The notes: generated by a model not told the origin, from the sequence alone. Shown: positions 36,583-46,246, counted from the stretch's first letter. The stretch: 64,000 nt of DNA from Pseudomonadota bacterium (GCA_021801025.1 JAJYYK010000004.1:1-64000), one strand, 5' to 3'. Made by a program: numbers and translations.

Positions 36583-36776
36583 CCTGACTTCACCAATAAA
36601 ACATGTCCATTGCGTACTCGCCAATCCGGTGAGTAGTGAAACAGCAAAAACATTCTTTTATTGCATATCATCATCTTAACAAAACGCAGTCGACTGTCGT
36701 TTTCAGGATCATAGGCAAATAGTCAAAACCACGCTAGAATTCACCATTTCAAATCACAATTTATAAGGATCAGGAC

Positions 36777-37193
36777 ATGGCTGGACACTTTCCATTCAGT
36801 GGCAACACTAACCGCGGTAATGTATTCGCCTTTTATGATCGCTATGGTTTAAACGAAGCTTTACAGGAAACCTATTACAAATGGTGGTATGACTGGGCAA
36901 AAAAATTCGTACTGGCCGATGCCGACCTGAGCGCAAGCAAAGGTCTTGAGTTTTCCCATTACCCTTATGGCCAGCATTCTCATCACGATTTCCATTTGCA
37001 TCAAGGCACCTGGACGACCAGCCTGATTGACCTGGGCGCGTTCATCAAAGGTACATTATTGCCAAAATTAAACCATGACCAACTGCATGAACTGGAAGAA
37101 GCCCATCATCATATGTTGCATGAGCTGGAAACTGAAGCCAAAAATGCGCCTCGGGAACCCCATCCGGATCTGGGCTATTTCCGCCACACTTAA
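36777..37193 (+). CDS. Histidine-rich protein of unknown function
   Basis: 138 residues, ATG 36777 with AAGGA about 10 nt upstream, so expression is likely. I do not recognise the family. The protein has no signal peptide, no membrane helix and no cysteine. The N-terminal half is aromatic (NVFAFYDRYGLNEALQETYY then KWWYDWAKKFV, about 15-44). Fifteen residues (11%) are His, concentrated in YGQHSHHDFHLH (64-75) and in a predicted helix H100-xxx-H104-x5-H110-H111-H112-xx-H115. This spacing suits metal binding, but that is inference. It stands alone between divergent leuC and nth (40 bp downstream, same strand). Confidence 0.8.
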   Translation: MAGHFPFSGNTNRGNVFAFYDRYGLNEALQETYYKWWYDWAKKFVLADADLSASKGLEFSHYPYGQHSHHDFHLHQGTWTTSLIDLGAFIKGTLLPKLNHDQLHELEEAHHHMLHELETEAKNAPREPHPDLGYFRHT

Positions 37194-37232
37194 GTCCAGG
37201 TTATTCATTGACGAGCCCCAAGGACCCATTTT

Positions 37233-37874
37233 TTGTTTGAATCTGCTTGCCGCGCGGCATTTATACGCTTCGCGGCAATTAACCCTTCCCCAAAAACCGA
37301 ATTGCTGTATACCAGCCATTTTGAGTTATTGATCGCTGTCATGCTGTCTGCACAAGCTACAGACAAAAGTGTTAATCTGGCTACGCGTGAACTATTTCGT
37401 CTCGCGCCCACCCCCGAAACCATGCTGACCTTGGGTTTGAATGGTATAGAATCTCATATACAGCGGATTGGTTTATTCAAAACCAAAGCGCGTCATATTC
37501 TGGCGACCTGCCAACAACTGATCAGCCTGCATCACAGCGCAGTTCCTTCTCAACGCTCTGCACTCGAAGCATTGCCAGGTGTGGGGCGAAAAACAGCCAA
37601 TGTCGTACTCAACACCGCTTTTAACCAACCGGTCATGGCGGTTGACACCCATATTTTTCGTGTCGCCAATCGAACAGGTATGGGACCAGGAAAAAATGTC
37701 AACCAGGTCGAGCACGCGCTGATGAAAATCATCCCAAAAGAATACCTTCAACATGCTCATCACTGGCTGATTCTGCATGGCCGCTACACTTGCACGGCAC
37801 GCAAACCGCGATGCGAAACCTGTTTAATCGCCGATTTATGTGAATGGCCAAACAAGGTCATTCCAGTAAAATAA
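37233..37874 (+). CDS. nth: Endonuclease III (DNA glycosylase/AP lyase)
   Basis: Removes oxidised pyrimidines in base excision repair. 213 residues. TELLYTSHFELLIAVMLSAQ and ATDKSVNLATRELF at the N terminus; helix-hairpin-helix with catalytic Lys in LPGVGRKTANVVLNTAF; catalytic Asp in AVDTHIFRVANRTG; [4Fe-4S] cluster Cys pattern C-x6-C-x2-C-x5-C in CTARKPRCETCLIADLC. The best start is TTG at 37233, with AAGGA 8 nt upstream, giving the family's usual length. The inverted-repeat element begins 8 bp after its stop. Confidence 0.96.
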   Translation: MFESACRAAFIRFAAINPSPKTELLYTSHFELLIAVMLSAQATDKSVNLATRELFRLAPTPETMLTLGLNGIESHIQRIGLFKTKARHILATCQQLISLHHSAVPSQRSALEALPGVGRKTANVVLNTAFNQPVMAVDTHIFRVANRTGMGPGKNVNQVEHALMKIIPKEYLQHAHHWLILHGRYTCTARKPRCETCLIADLCEWPNKVIPVK

Positions 37875-37881
37875 ACGCATG

Positions 37882-38007
37882 ATTCTGGAAACGGTAGTTG
37901 ACCGCTCATCTGACAAGGTAATATTATGCGATTAAACAATATCCACATGATTTCACTGTTCACCCGATTGCTGAATACACGACGCATTGAATTACCGTTT
38001 CCAGAAT
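37882..38007. repeat. 126-bp inverted-repeat element overlapping the FIST gene start
   Basis: Left end ATTCTGGAAACGGTAGTTG (37882-37900); right end ATTACCGTTTCCAGAAT (37991-38007), whose reverse complement matches the left end over the first 15 bases and 16 of 17 overall. The interior (about 90 bp) is AT-rich and has no gene. A related copy is at 1277-1331. No clear target-site duplication flanks it. It fits a MITE or a mobile palindromic element; the right end supplies the first two bases of the ATG of the next gene. Confidence 0.7.
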
Positions 38008-39088
38008 GATTGCTACCGGTTTAGCCACAGGGAAAACAGCAGATCCGGCCCTCGCCGCGCAAGCGGTGACACAAGCCATGTCGCGTTTGAATGTTTCTCA
38101 TGCCACCAGCGTATTGTTATTTTTAAGCGATGCGTTCGCCCGTGATCCGCGTCCTGCATTACTGGCCGCATCACGTCAGAGCCAATGCATGCAAGTCACT
38201 GGTTGCAGCGCCACTGGAATTTTTACTGAGGAAACATGGGTGCTGGATGCCCCTGCCGCTGCCGCAATGGTGTTTTCCGACCCACAAAAATTAGTCTCTT
38301 CACATGCCAGCAACGACTTGTTATTGACCTTGGCCGCGCCCGGCGCCATCCAAAAACTGGGGATGAGTGCGCCCGGTCAACGCTTTGGCGGTATTTCAGG
38401 TAATGACACCGGATATGGGTCCTGTAAAGTTTGGCAAAATGGAAAAGTCTGTGGAGCAGGGCACAGTGAAATGCGCATAGAAGCTTGTACAGGAAGAGTG
38501 GGTGTCTCACATGGGATCAGGGCACTCACGCCTCCCGCCGCGATTACTGAAATTCACGGCCATGAACTGATCAGTTTAAATGGGAAACCTGCGTTACATA
38601 CCCTGCTGCGCGAACTGCCACTGGAAGCCCGCGAATATGACCACATCCCCTTACACCGCATCATGGCCGCAGAAATTCAGGGGGAACCCGAGAATGCCAT
38701 TACAGAAGGCCGCTACCGCCTAATTTCCATCATTGCTACTCATTCCGAAACAGCCTCCGTCACGCTGTCCTCCCAACTGCCTTTGGGGGCACGCCTGTTT
38801 TGGGCATTGCGCCAACCTTTGACCGCAGAGTCGAGCATGCGCACAGCCATCAACCAAGTCAGCAGCCAATTGGCACACCCCCCCAGTTTTGGCATTATGG
38901 TGAATTCTTCCGGTCGAGGGCCCGGCTTTTACAATGGGGATGATCGTGACTTATGCATCATGAAAGAATGCCATCCCAATATGCCTTTTATTGGGTTCTA
39001 TGGCAACGGGGAAATTACTTGTATCGACAACATCCACCAACTGCTCGATTACAGTTGTGTTTTTGGTTTGTTTCATTACGATACATAA
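38006..39088 (+). CDS. FIST-domain sensory protein
   Basis: FIST domains are predicted small-ligand (possibly amino-acid) sensors. The 360-residue protein has an N-terminal FIST_N part (AVTQAMSRLNVSHATSVLLF; CMQVTGCSATGIFTEETWV) and a C-terminal FIST_C part (about 200-350; MVNSSGRGPGFYNGDDRD and GFYGNGEITCID). It is a stand-alone protein without kinase, GGDEF or receptor domain. The ATG at 38006 lies on the last bases of the inverted-repeat element and has no clear ribosome site. A later start is possible, but FIST homology begins within the first 20 residues. Convergent with the nuo operon. Confidence 0.85.
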   Translation: MIATGLATGKTADPALAAQAVTQAMSRLNVSHATSVLLFLSDAFARDPRPALLAASRQSQCMQVTGCSATGIFTEETWVLDAPAAAAMVFSDPQKLVSSHASNDLLLTLAAPGAIQKLGMSAPGQRFGGISGNDTGYGSCKVWQNGKVCGAGHSEMRIEACTGRVGVSHGIRALTPPAAITEIHGHELISLNGKPALHTLLRELPLEAREYDHIPLHRIMAAEIQGEPENAITEGRYRLISIIATHSETASVTLSSQLPLGARLFWALRQPLTAESSMRTAINQVSSQLAHPPSFGIMVNSSGRGPGFYNGDDRDLCIMKECHPNMPFIGFYGNGEITCIDNIHQLLDYSCVFGLFHYDT

Positions 39089-39142
39089 TCGGATTGAATC
39101 AGGTCAGCACATGTTGTGCAACCCGCCATTACACGCAAAAGT

Positions 39143-39436
39143 TCACGGCTTCCAAAGGAAGCGATACACAAATCCAGGGGCAGCCAACACCAAAAACATG
39201 CAAGCCGTGACGGCATAAAACTCCCAATCCTGGTGATGAACGGGTTCAATTTTCTGTTCCAGCAGATAAGCAATCACGCCAACGAGCGCATAATTCACGA
39301 TCAATTCCACCAACCGCCAACCAAACGCTTTGCTGGGTGATTTCAAAGCAAGTACGCCAAAAAGTCGTTCGTTGGCAAAGGGTAAATTCGCTGCCAGCAA
39401 TGCCAAAATCAGGACGGCCGCCACTGCACTACTCAT
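39143..39436 (-). CDS. DUF2818 membrane protein downstream of nuoN
   Basis: 97 residues from ATG 39436, overlapping the nuoN stop by ATGA. Three hydrophobic segments: [20 protein letters not shown] (1-22), [19 protein letters not shown] and [20 protein letters not shown]. The [11 protein letters not shown] motif is that of the DUF2818 family, which sits at the end of nuo operons in betaproteobacteria. Function unknown; position suggests a complex I accessory or assembly role. Confidence 0.88.
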   Translation of the reverse strand: MSSAVAAVLILALLAANLPFANERLFGVLALKSPSKAFGWRLVELIVNYALVGVIAYLLEQKIEPVHHQDWEFYAVTACMFLVLAAPGFVYRFLWKP

Positions 39437-40878
39437 AAAGATTGCTCCACAGCATACAAACACATCGCCATTAACGGTTGGGGCATGATACCTAAGGCCA
39501 ACACAGCCAATCCATTTATACCCATCAATATTTTGAAATCAAATGCGGGTGTAATCGGATGGGTATCTTCTGCTTTATCAAAATACATCAAACGCACGAC
39601 ACGCAGATAGTAAAACGCGCCAATCAATGAAAATACCACTGCAACAACGGCCAAACCGGTATGCCCAGTACTTACCAGTGCTTGTAACACAGCCAGTTTT
39701 GCGTAAAAACCAATTGTTGGAGGTACGCCCGCCAGGGAAAACATGACCAGCAACATCAGAAAAGCATACCAGGGATTGCGTTGATTCAACCCTTTCAAAT
39801 CATCCAGATTTTCTGCCTCAAACCCGCGCCGGGATAACAGCATGATCATACCGAACGCAGCCAAGCCCGTGATCACATAAGACACCACATAAAACAGGGC
39901 GGCACTGTAACCAGCAACATTCGCTGACAAGATACCCAACAACAAGAATCCCATGTGGGCAATAGTTGAATAGGCCAACATACGCTTCAAATTGGTTTGC
40001 GCAATCGCGGTGACATTACCAATTGCCAAAGACAGCACTGCCATAATAGCCAACATTTGCTGCCAATCCACAGAGAACGCTTGTAAACCTTGCGCTAACA
40101 AGCGGATGGCAAAAGCAAAGGCAGCCAATTTGGTGGCAGTACCTACAAACAAAGTCACTGCAGTCGGTGCACCTTGATAGACATCAGGTATCCACATATG
40201 AAAAGGTGCCACACCCAGCTTAAACGCAACACCTGCGACAATAAAGACCAGACCTAACACCAGCACAGTGGGGTTCGCAACGCCCATTTGCAATAACAGT
40301 CCGATGTGGTTAATGTCTAAACTGCCCGTTGCACCATACACCATCGACATACCGTACAACAGCATGCCAGATGCCAATGCCCCTAAAATAAAGTATTTCA
40401 TCGCGGCTTCAACGGCCAGTGCGGATTCACGTTGCATGGCAACTAACGCATACAAAGACAAACTCAGCAGTTCCAGTCCCATGTATAACGTGATGAAATT
40501 CCCACCGGAAATCATGACCATCATACCCAGCGTCGCGAACAACACCAGAACAAAAAATTCTCCCCGAAACAATCCGCGAAGATGCAAGTAGTCACGCGAA
40601 TAGACCAGTACTACGGCAACGGTAATGTACAAGAATAATTTTAGCGTATCAGACAACAGATCATCAATAAACATCCCGTGCATGGTGTAGGCAGTTATTC
40701 CCGTGGCAGTGGAAAAAGTCAGCCACCCACAGACTGCCAGCGTTAGCAGGCTCAGCAGATAAGTCAAAAACCGGCGTTGGTCGGAAATAAACAAGTCTGT
40801 AATCAATATGGCGCAAGTGGCTGCCAGCAGAAAAATCTCTGGCAACATCGGCATCAGATCACTCATTCCAAAATTCAT
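39433..40878 (-). CDS. nuoN: NADH-quinone oxidoreductase subunit N
   Basis: Antiporter-like proton-pumping membrane subunit of complex I. 481 residues, about 14 helices. [20 protein letters not shown] carries the helix-5 Glu; [20 protein letters not shown] the Lys-containing helix 7 region; [14 protein letters not shown] the later channel. Start ATG 40878 lies 28 bp after nuoM. Overlaps the DUF2818 gene by 4 bp. Confidence 0.97.
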   Translation of the reverse strand: MNFGMSDLMPMLPEIFLLAATCAILITDLFISDQRRFLTYLLSLLTLAVCGWLTFSTATGITAYTMHGMFIDDLLSDTLKLFLYITVAVVLVYSRDYLHLRGLFRGEFFVLVLFATLGMMVMISGGNFITLYMGLELLSLSLYALVAMQRESALAVEAAMKYFILGALASGMLLYGMSMVYGATGSLDINHIGLLLQMGVANPTVLVLGLVFIVAGVAFKLGVAPFHMWIPDVYQGAPTAVTLFVGTATKLAAFAFAIRLLAQGLQAFSVDWQQMLAIMAVLSLAIGNVTAIAQTNLKRMLAYSTIAHMGFLLLGILSANVAGYSAALFYVVSYVITGLAAFGMIMLLSRRGFEAENLDDLKGLNQRNPWYAFLMLLVMFSLAGVPPTIGFYAKLAVLQALVSTGHTGLAVVAVVFSLIGAFYYLRVVRLMYFDKAEDTHPITPAFDFKILMGINGLAVLALGIMPQPLMAMCLYAVEQSL

Positions 40879-40906
40879 GCGTATCCCTTTATGGTTATGC
40901 TTTTAG

Positions 40907-42394
40907 TTAAGGCAGCTTGCTTTGCGCAACATGCGCGAGCAGGTTGCTGACTGAACTGTGTATCACTTCTGTTAGGGGTCTGGGGTACACACCCATCGCC
41001 AGCACCAGTAAAGCCAGAACGCCCAGAATCACAAACTCCCGGGGCACCACATCCTGCATCTGTGCCACTTCTTTGCGCGTCACAGCACCGAATATCACCC
41101 GCTTGTACATCCACAATGTGTAGGCCGCACCCCAAATGAGCGTGCTGGCGGCAAGAAAGGCATACCAGAAATTCACTTGCATGGCCCCCATAATCACCAT
41201 GAATTCACCCACGAAGCCGCTGGTTCCAGGCAAACCGGAATTAGCCATCGAAAACAGCATTAAAAGACTGGCAAATACAGGCATATTTTTAGCCAGACCA
41301 CCATAATCAGAAATCTGTCGCGAATGCAGACGGTCATACATTACACCGACACCCAGAAACATGGCCGCAGACACGAAGCCATGGGAAATCATCTGCACCA
41401 AAGCACCTTCCATCCCAATGGAATTAAACATGAAAATACCCAGCGTCACGAAGCCCATGTGTGAAATAGATGAATAGGCGATCAATTTTTTCATGTCGCC
41501 CTGTACCAAAGCCACAAGACCGATATAAACCACGGCAATCAATGACAGGGTAACGATAAATCCTGTCAGGTAATGACTGGCATCAGGCGTGATGGGCAAA
41601 TTAAACCGTAAAAACCCATAGGCGCCAATTTTCAGGGTAATCGCCGCCAAAATGACCGAACCGCCTGTAGGGGCTTCTACGTGCGCATCTGGCAACCACG
41701 TATGCACCGGCCACATGGGCACTTTCACGGCAAATGCCATGAAAAAAGCCATAAACAACATAATTTGTACAGACATTGTTAAGGGTAACGCCTGAAAAGC
41801 GAGAATTTCAAAACTGCCATTGGCTTGAAAGTACAAATAAATAAATGCCACCAGCATCAATAACGAACCCATCAGGGTATAGAGAAAAAACTTGATGGCT
41901 GCGTAGACACGCCGTGGCCCACCCCAGATACCGATGACCAGAAACAGGGGGATTAACATGGCTTCAAAGAAGACATAAAACAACATCGCATCCAGCGCAG
42001 CGAACACGCCATTGATCAGACCTGACATAATCAGGAATGCCGCCATGTATTGCGACACTTTATTTTGTATCACACGCCACCCCGCCAGCACCACGAGTAC
42101 GGTCATAAAGCTGTTAAGCAGTATCAATGGCATGGAAATACCATCCACACCCAGATGATAATTGATATTGAATGACGGAATCCAGCTTGAGAATTCAGAA
42201 AATTGCATATTGGCCGTCTGGGTATCGAACCAACGCCACAAAGGCCAAGTCACCGCAAAACTGACCAATGCACCCACCAAAGCCAAAATACGTGCCAACG
42301 GCGCATTGCGGTCGGAGCCAGTGGCCAACACCAAAACACCTGAAATAATTGGCAACCAGATCACCAAACTTAATATGGGGTATCCCGCTAACAT
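40907..42394 (-). CDS. nuoM: NADH-quinone oxidoreductase subunit M
   Basis: Antiporter-like proton-pumping subunit. 495 residues. YVFFEAMLIPLFLVIGIWGG has the conserved helix-5 Glu; AVKVPMWPVHTWLPDAHVEA the functional Lys; AYSSISHMGFVTLGIFMF a later channel segment; FVGEFMVIMG near the end. Preceded by an unusually long 254-bp spacer after nuoL. Confidence 0.97.
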   Translation of the reverse strand: MLAGYPILSLVIWLPIISGVLVLATGSDRNAPLARILALVGALVSFAVTWPLWRWFDTQTANMQFSEFSSWIPSFNINYHLGVDGISMPLILLNSFMTVLVVLAGWRVIQNKVSQYMAAFLIMSGLINGVFAALDAMLFYVFFEAMLIPLFLVIGIWGGPRRVYAAIKFFLYTLMGSLLMLVAFIYLYFQANGSFEILAFQALPLTMSVQIMLFMAFFMAFAVKVPMWPVHTWLPDAHVEAPTGGSVILAAITLKIGAYGFLRFNLPITPDASHYLTGFIVTLSLIAVVYIGLVALVQGDMKKLIAYSSISHMGFVTLGIFMFNSIGMEGALVQMISHGFVSAAMFLGVGVMYDRLHSRQISDYGGLAKNMPVFASLLMLFSMANSGLPGTSGFVGEFMVIMGAMQVNFWYAFLAASTLIWGAAYTLWMYKRVIFGAVTRKEVAQMQDVVPREFVILGVLALLVLAMGVYPRPLTEVIHSSVSNLLAHVAQSKLP

Positions 42395-42478
42395 AACTTC
42401 CCTATTCGTTGATATTCACATCGAGACCACTGCACAACGAGCGCATTGACTCAAATTTCGTTAAAAAACAGCTTAAAA

Positions 42479-42610
42479 TCACTGTGTACTGGTTACATAC
42501 CCCAGTTTCTGACCATTTTTACATTTCATCGAAGCTGTACTCGCGACATTGCCAAAATAATTCAATAATTCAATGATACACAAACCCAATTCAAGTCGTT
42601 CATATGGCAT
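42479..42610 (-). CDS. Possible 43-residue small ORF in the nuoL-nuoM spacer
   Basis: ATG 42610 to TGA 42479 on the minus strand encodes MPYERLELGLCIIELLNYFG and then a Ser/Thr/Lys stretch with one further Cys. No convincing ribosome site precedes it and no family is recognised. It fills most of the only large gap within the nuo genes. It may be a chance reading or a relic. Confidence 0.25.
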   Translation of the reverse strand: MPYERLELGLCIIELLNYFGNVASTASMKCKNGQKLGYVTSTQ

Positions 42611-42648
42611 CTTGTAATCAAGATATACAACGCTGTTTCAGTCCAACT

Positions 42649-44712
42649 TTATCCACGCACAAACCATGTAACTAACGCAAAAGCACCAAAAATCATCGCA
42701 AAAGCATAATGATAAATGTAGCCTGATTGCCAGCGTCGTATCTGTGTAGCAATCCATGCCACCAAATTAGCCGTACCATTAACAAAAAACCCATCAATCA
42801 GACGTACATCGCCGATTTGCCATAATTGACGCCCCAAGGCACGCGCTCCACCGGAAAAAACCTTGTCGTTAAATTCATCGAAGCCATACTTGTTTTCCAG
42901 CACACGATAGATGAAGTGAAATCGCTTTTGAAGCATTGCCGGAATATCCGGCCGCTTCATATAGAAAAACCATGACAAACCCACACCCGACAAAGCGAGG
43001 AGCAGAGGTAAAGAAGTCAAACTGTGGATCGCCATGCTGCTTGCACCATGGAACTCCTCGCCCAATATTGCCATCGCAGGGTGCAAGCTGGAATTGATCG
43101 AAATAGCGCCATTAAAATAAGACCCAAATAACATGGGTTGAATGGTGAAATAACCGATCAACATTGAAGGTATCGCCAGTAAAATCAGGGGGATTGTTAC
43201 CACCCACGGCGATTCATGCGGCACATGTGCATCATGTTCATGCTCCTCTTGAGACTGTGCCTCATCATGGTGAGGCACAGCATGAAGCGCATCCTTATGC
43301 GCGGTGTGATGGCGAGCATCAGCATGCGCGCCATGGCCCCCGGTCAGAAAACGTTCCTTACCATGAAACACCAGGAAATACAGCCTGAACGAGTAAAAAG
43401 CTGTGACGAAAACGCCTGCAACCACTGAATAGTAGGCGAACGCTGCGCCCGGCATACCTTGCTCCATTGAAATATGCACGGCGTCAATAATACTGTCTTT
43501 AGAATAAAACCCGGAGAAGAAAGGCGTCCCGATGAGCGCTAGCGACCCCACTAAAAAGGTCAACCAGGTAATCGGCATATATTTCCGCAAGCCCCCCATA
43601 TGACGAATATCCTGCTCATGATGCATCCCGATAATGACCGAGCCTGCAGCAAGAAACAACAACGCCTTAAAAAATGCATGGGTCATCAAATGGAATACAG
43701 CCACCGGATAAGCCGAGGCGCCCAGGGCAACCGTCATATAACCAAGCTGCGAAAGCGTGGAATAGGCAATGACGCGTTTGATGTCATTTTGTATGATGCC
43801 AAGGAATCCCATAAACAGGGCTGTGATCGCACCAATCACCAGCACAAACGACAATGTGTGTTGTGACATCTCAAATAATGGTGACATACGCGCCACCATA
43901 AAAATGCCCGCCGTCACCATGGTTGCAGCATGAATCAAGGCTGAAATAGGCGTGGGACCTTCCATCGAGTCAGGTAACCAGACATGCAAGGGAACCTGTG
44001 CAGATTTTCCCATGGCACCAATAAATAGCAGTATCGTAATGGCAGTCATCAGTGAAATTGAGTTTCCCGACCACAAGGAAATGGTCTGATTGGCCAGCGC
44101 AGGTGCCTGGGCAAACACGGCGGCATAATCCAGCGTACCGAAGTGGGCCAGCACCAGGGCAATACCTAACACAAAACCGAAATCACCGACGCGGTTGACC
44201 ATAAACGCCTTAAGGTTGGCATAAATTGCCGTAGGGCGGGTATACCAGAAACCAATCAGCAAATAGGAAACCAGGCCAACCGCCTCCCAACCAAAAAACA
44301 GTTGCAAGAAATTATTGGACATCACCAGCATCAACATGGAGAACGTAAACAGGGAAATATAACTAAAAAAACGTTGATAACCGGGGTCATCCCGCATATA
44401 ACCAATGGTGTAAATATGTACCATCAGCGACACGAAAGTCACCACCAACATCATCATGGCCGTTAATGAATCAATCAGAAATCCGACTTGTAAATGTACG
44501 TCTCCCACGGTCATCCATGTATACAGCGCGCCGTTATAAACATGTCCGGCTTGAACATCGCGAAAAATAAGCCACGACGCCCAACATGATACTGCCACAC
44601 CTGAAATGGTCACTAAATGTGACAAAGTACGACCAATCGCCCAACCAAACAAACCCGCTACCAAGGCGCCCACTAAAGGGGCGAGGGGGACCAACAAATA
44701 AAGATTTTGCAT
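42649..44712 (-). CDS. nuoL: NADH-quinone oxidoreductase subunit L
   Basis: Distal proton pump of complex I with the long lateral helix. 687 residues. FFGWEAVGLVSYLLIGFW (helix-5 Glu); GKSAQVPLHVWLPDSMEG (helix-7 Lys); AYSTLSQLGYMTVALG; C-terminal lateral helix followed by FAMIFGAFALVTWFV. Residues about 457-499 form a His/Asp/Glu-rich loop (for example HADARHHTAHKDALH) before HESPWVVTIPLILLAIP; such His-rich loops occur in other betaproteobacterial NuoL. Follows nuoK by 51 bp. Confidence 0.97.
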   Translation of the reverse strand: MQNLYLLVPLAPLVGALVAGLFGWAIGRTLSHLVTISGVAVSCWASWLIFRDVQAGHVYNGALYTWMTVGDVHLQVGFLIDSLTAMMMLVVTFVSLMVHIYTIGYMRDDPGYQRFFSYISLFTFSMLMLVMSNNFLQLFFGWEAVGLVSYLLIGFWYTRPTAIYANLKAFMVNRVGDFGFVLGIALVLAHFGTLDYAAVFAQAPALANQTISLWSGNSISLMTAITILLFIGAMGKSAQVPLHVWLPDSMEGPTPISALIHAATMVTAGIFMVARMSPLFEMSQHTLSFVLVIGAITALFMGFLGIIQNDIKRVIAYSTLSQLGYMTVALGASAYPVAVFHLMTHAFFKALLFLAAGSVIIGMHHEQDIRHMGGLRKYMPITWLTFLVGSLALIGTPFFSGFYSKDSIIDAVHISMEQGMPGAAFAYYSVVAGVFVTAFYSFRLYFLVFHGKERFLTGGHGAHADARHHTAHKDALHAVPHHDEAQSQEEHEHDAHVPHESPWVVTIPLILLAIPSMLIGYFTIQPMLFGSYFNGAISINSSLHPAMAILGEEFHGASSMAIHSLTSLPLLLALSGVGLSWFFYMKRPDIPAMLQKRFHFIYRVLENKYGFDEFNDKVFSGGARALGRQLWQIGDVRLIDGFFVNGTANLVAWIATQIRRWQSGYIYHYAFAMIFGAFALVTWFVRG

Positions 44713-44763
44713 AATTGTCCTATTATGACGCGACCATTTTAATGTTCATGGCTGATAGAGAAA

Positions 44764-45069
44764 TTAACCCTGCAACTGATCCAAATCATCCACATGTATG
44801 GTGTTCAACTTGCGGAATAACACCACCAGGATCGCCAAACCAATCGCAGACTCTGCTGCCGCTACAGTCAAGATAAAAAACACGAAAATTTGCCCGGTCG
44901 CATCGCCCAAATAATGCGAAAAAGCGATAAAATTCAGGTTGACCGCCAGCAGCATCAATTCAATCGCCATCAACAGAATAATCAAATTTTTTCGATTAAG
45001 AAAAATTCCCAACACACTGATCGAAAACAATATCGCGCCCAGAATCAAATAATGTGACAATGACAACAT
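44764..45069 (-). CDS. nuoK: NADH-quinone oxidoreductase subunit K
   Basis: Small membrane subunit of the E-channel/proton path. 101 residues, three helices. [20 protein letters not shown] contains the conserved membrane Glu; [20 protein letters not shown] is the third helix with the second Glu. Separated from nuoJ by 3 bp. Confidence 0.97.
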   Translation of the reverse strand: MLSLSHYLILGAILFSISVLGIFLNRKNLIILLMAIELMLLAVNLNFIAFSHYLGDATGQIFVFFILTVAAAESAIGLAILVVLFRKLNTIHVDDLDQLQG

Positions 45070-45072
45070 CTT

Positions 45073-45699
45073 CTATTCCCCACTTATATTGGTCGACGAA
45101 GCGCGTTCAGACGGCATATTGATCACGCGTAACCGTTGATCCCGCTTCACCTTCACCTGTTGAGACGGATCTTGATGTTTCGTGTGCTTGCGCCGCCGCA
45201 TCGTCAACGCAATAGCCGCCACAATAGCCACCAGCAGCACCACGGCAGCCAACTCAAACGGATACACATATTCTGTATACAGCAAAAGACCCAATTCACG
45301 GGTGTTGCTGTAATTGGCTGCATGCGCCACAGGGGCAGGCACAATACTCAAACCAAATGAACGACTGCCCAGTACCAGCGCCATTTCTATTGCCAGCATC
45401 GTGGCAACAAAACCTGCCAGGGGCAAATAACTCCAGAACCCTTCACGCAATCTATCCAGATTAATGTCCAGCATCATGACAACGAACAGGAACAACACCA
45501 TCACTGCACCCACATACACCATGACCAGCGCAATCGCTAAAAACTCTGCTTCCAACGTGAGCCACAGGCCTGCTGCACTAAAAAAGGCCAACACCAAAAA
45601 CAGTGCCGCCTGAATCGGATTACGGGTGGTGATCACCCGAAAAGCGGCAAACAGCAAAATGGCTGCAAAAAGATAAAATACGATTGTTAAAAAATTCAT
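45073..45699 (-). CDS. nuoJ: NADH-quinone oxidoreductase subunit J
   Basis: Membrane subunit whose third helix takes part in coupling. 208 residues: five helices, with NPIQAALFLVLAFFSAAG and MVYVGAVMVLFLFVVMMLDI diagnostic. A C-terminal hydrophilic tail of about 35 residues (RRRKHTKHQDPSQQ and on) extends past the last helix. Lies 17 bp after nuoI. Confidence 0.97.
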   Translation of the reverse strand: MNFLTIVFYLFAAILLFAAFRVITTRNPIQAALFLVLAFFSAAGLWLTLEAEFLAIALVMVYVGAVMVLFLFVVMMLDINLDRLREGFWSYLPLAGFVATMLAIEMALVLGSRSFGLSIVPAPVAHAANYSNTRELGLLLYTEYVYPFELAAVVLLVAIVAAIALTMRRRKHTKHQDPSQQVKVKRDQRLRVINMPSERASSTNISGE

Positions 45700-45716
45700 A
45701 CTGTTTCACCCAATGT

Positions 45717-46205
45717 TTAGCGGTATTTGGCATCAGCAGCACGTGCTGCCGCAATTTCAGCTTCGTATTTGTCCCCAACGGCCAATAACATCTCTTTGGT
45801 ATAAAACAGATCACCGCGCTGTTCACCGTGGTAATCAAAGATGTGCGTTTCTACGATTGAATCAACCGGACACGATTCTTCACAAAATCCGCAAAAAATA
45901 CATTTTGTTAAATCAATGTCATAGCGTGTAGTACGGCGTGAGCCATCATCACGCTGCTCCGATTCAATCGTAATCGCCATCGCCGGGCACACCGCCTCGC
46001 ATAATTTACACGCGATGCAACGTTCTTCACCATTGGGGTAACGGCGCAAAGCATGCAAACCGCGGAAACGCACCGACTGGGGTGTTTTCTCATCAGGATA
46101 TTGCACAGTAATCTTGTGCGCAAAGAAGTGTCGGCCGGTAAGTACCATACCCCGTAACAATTCTGTCAGCAGTAAACTGGAAAAAAATTGTTTCATTGCT
46201 TTCAT
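45717..46205 (-). CDS. nuoI: NADH-quinone oxidoreductase subunit I (two 4Fe-4S clusters)
   Basis: Ferredoxin-like peripheral-arm subunit that carries clusters N6a and N6b towards quinone. 162 residues. Two complete motifs: [12 protein letters not shown] and [19 protein letters not shown]-terminal amphipathic helix [16 protein letters not shown]. The start may be ATG 46205 or the ATG three codons later. Confidence 0.97.
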   Translation of the reverse strand: MKAMKQFFSSLLLTELLRGMVLTGRHFFAHKITVQYPDEKTPQSVRFRGLHALRRYPNGEERCIACKLCEAVCPAMAITIESEQRDDGSRRTTRYDIDLTKCIFCGFCEESCPVDSIVETHIFDYHGEQRGDLFYTKEMLLAVGDKYEAEIAAARAADAKYR

Positions 46206-46246
46206 TTAAAATCTCTCCAACGCCACATCGCAACCGCCATGCCGTA

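Noticed and set aside
43215-43345. His-rich loop in NuoL as a novel metal site
   Set aside because: Similar His/Asp-rich loops are common in betaproteobacterial NuoL, so it is not specific to this genome.
45106-45115. TTCAGACGGC, the reverse complement of the core of the Neisseria DNA uptake sequence
   Set aside because: Only one copy noticed and it lies in the nuoJ coding region; a single 10-mer is expected by chance in this length.
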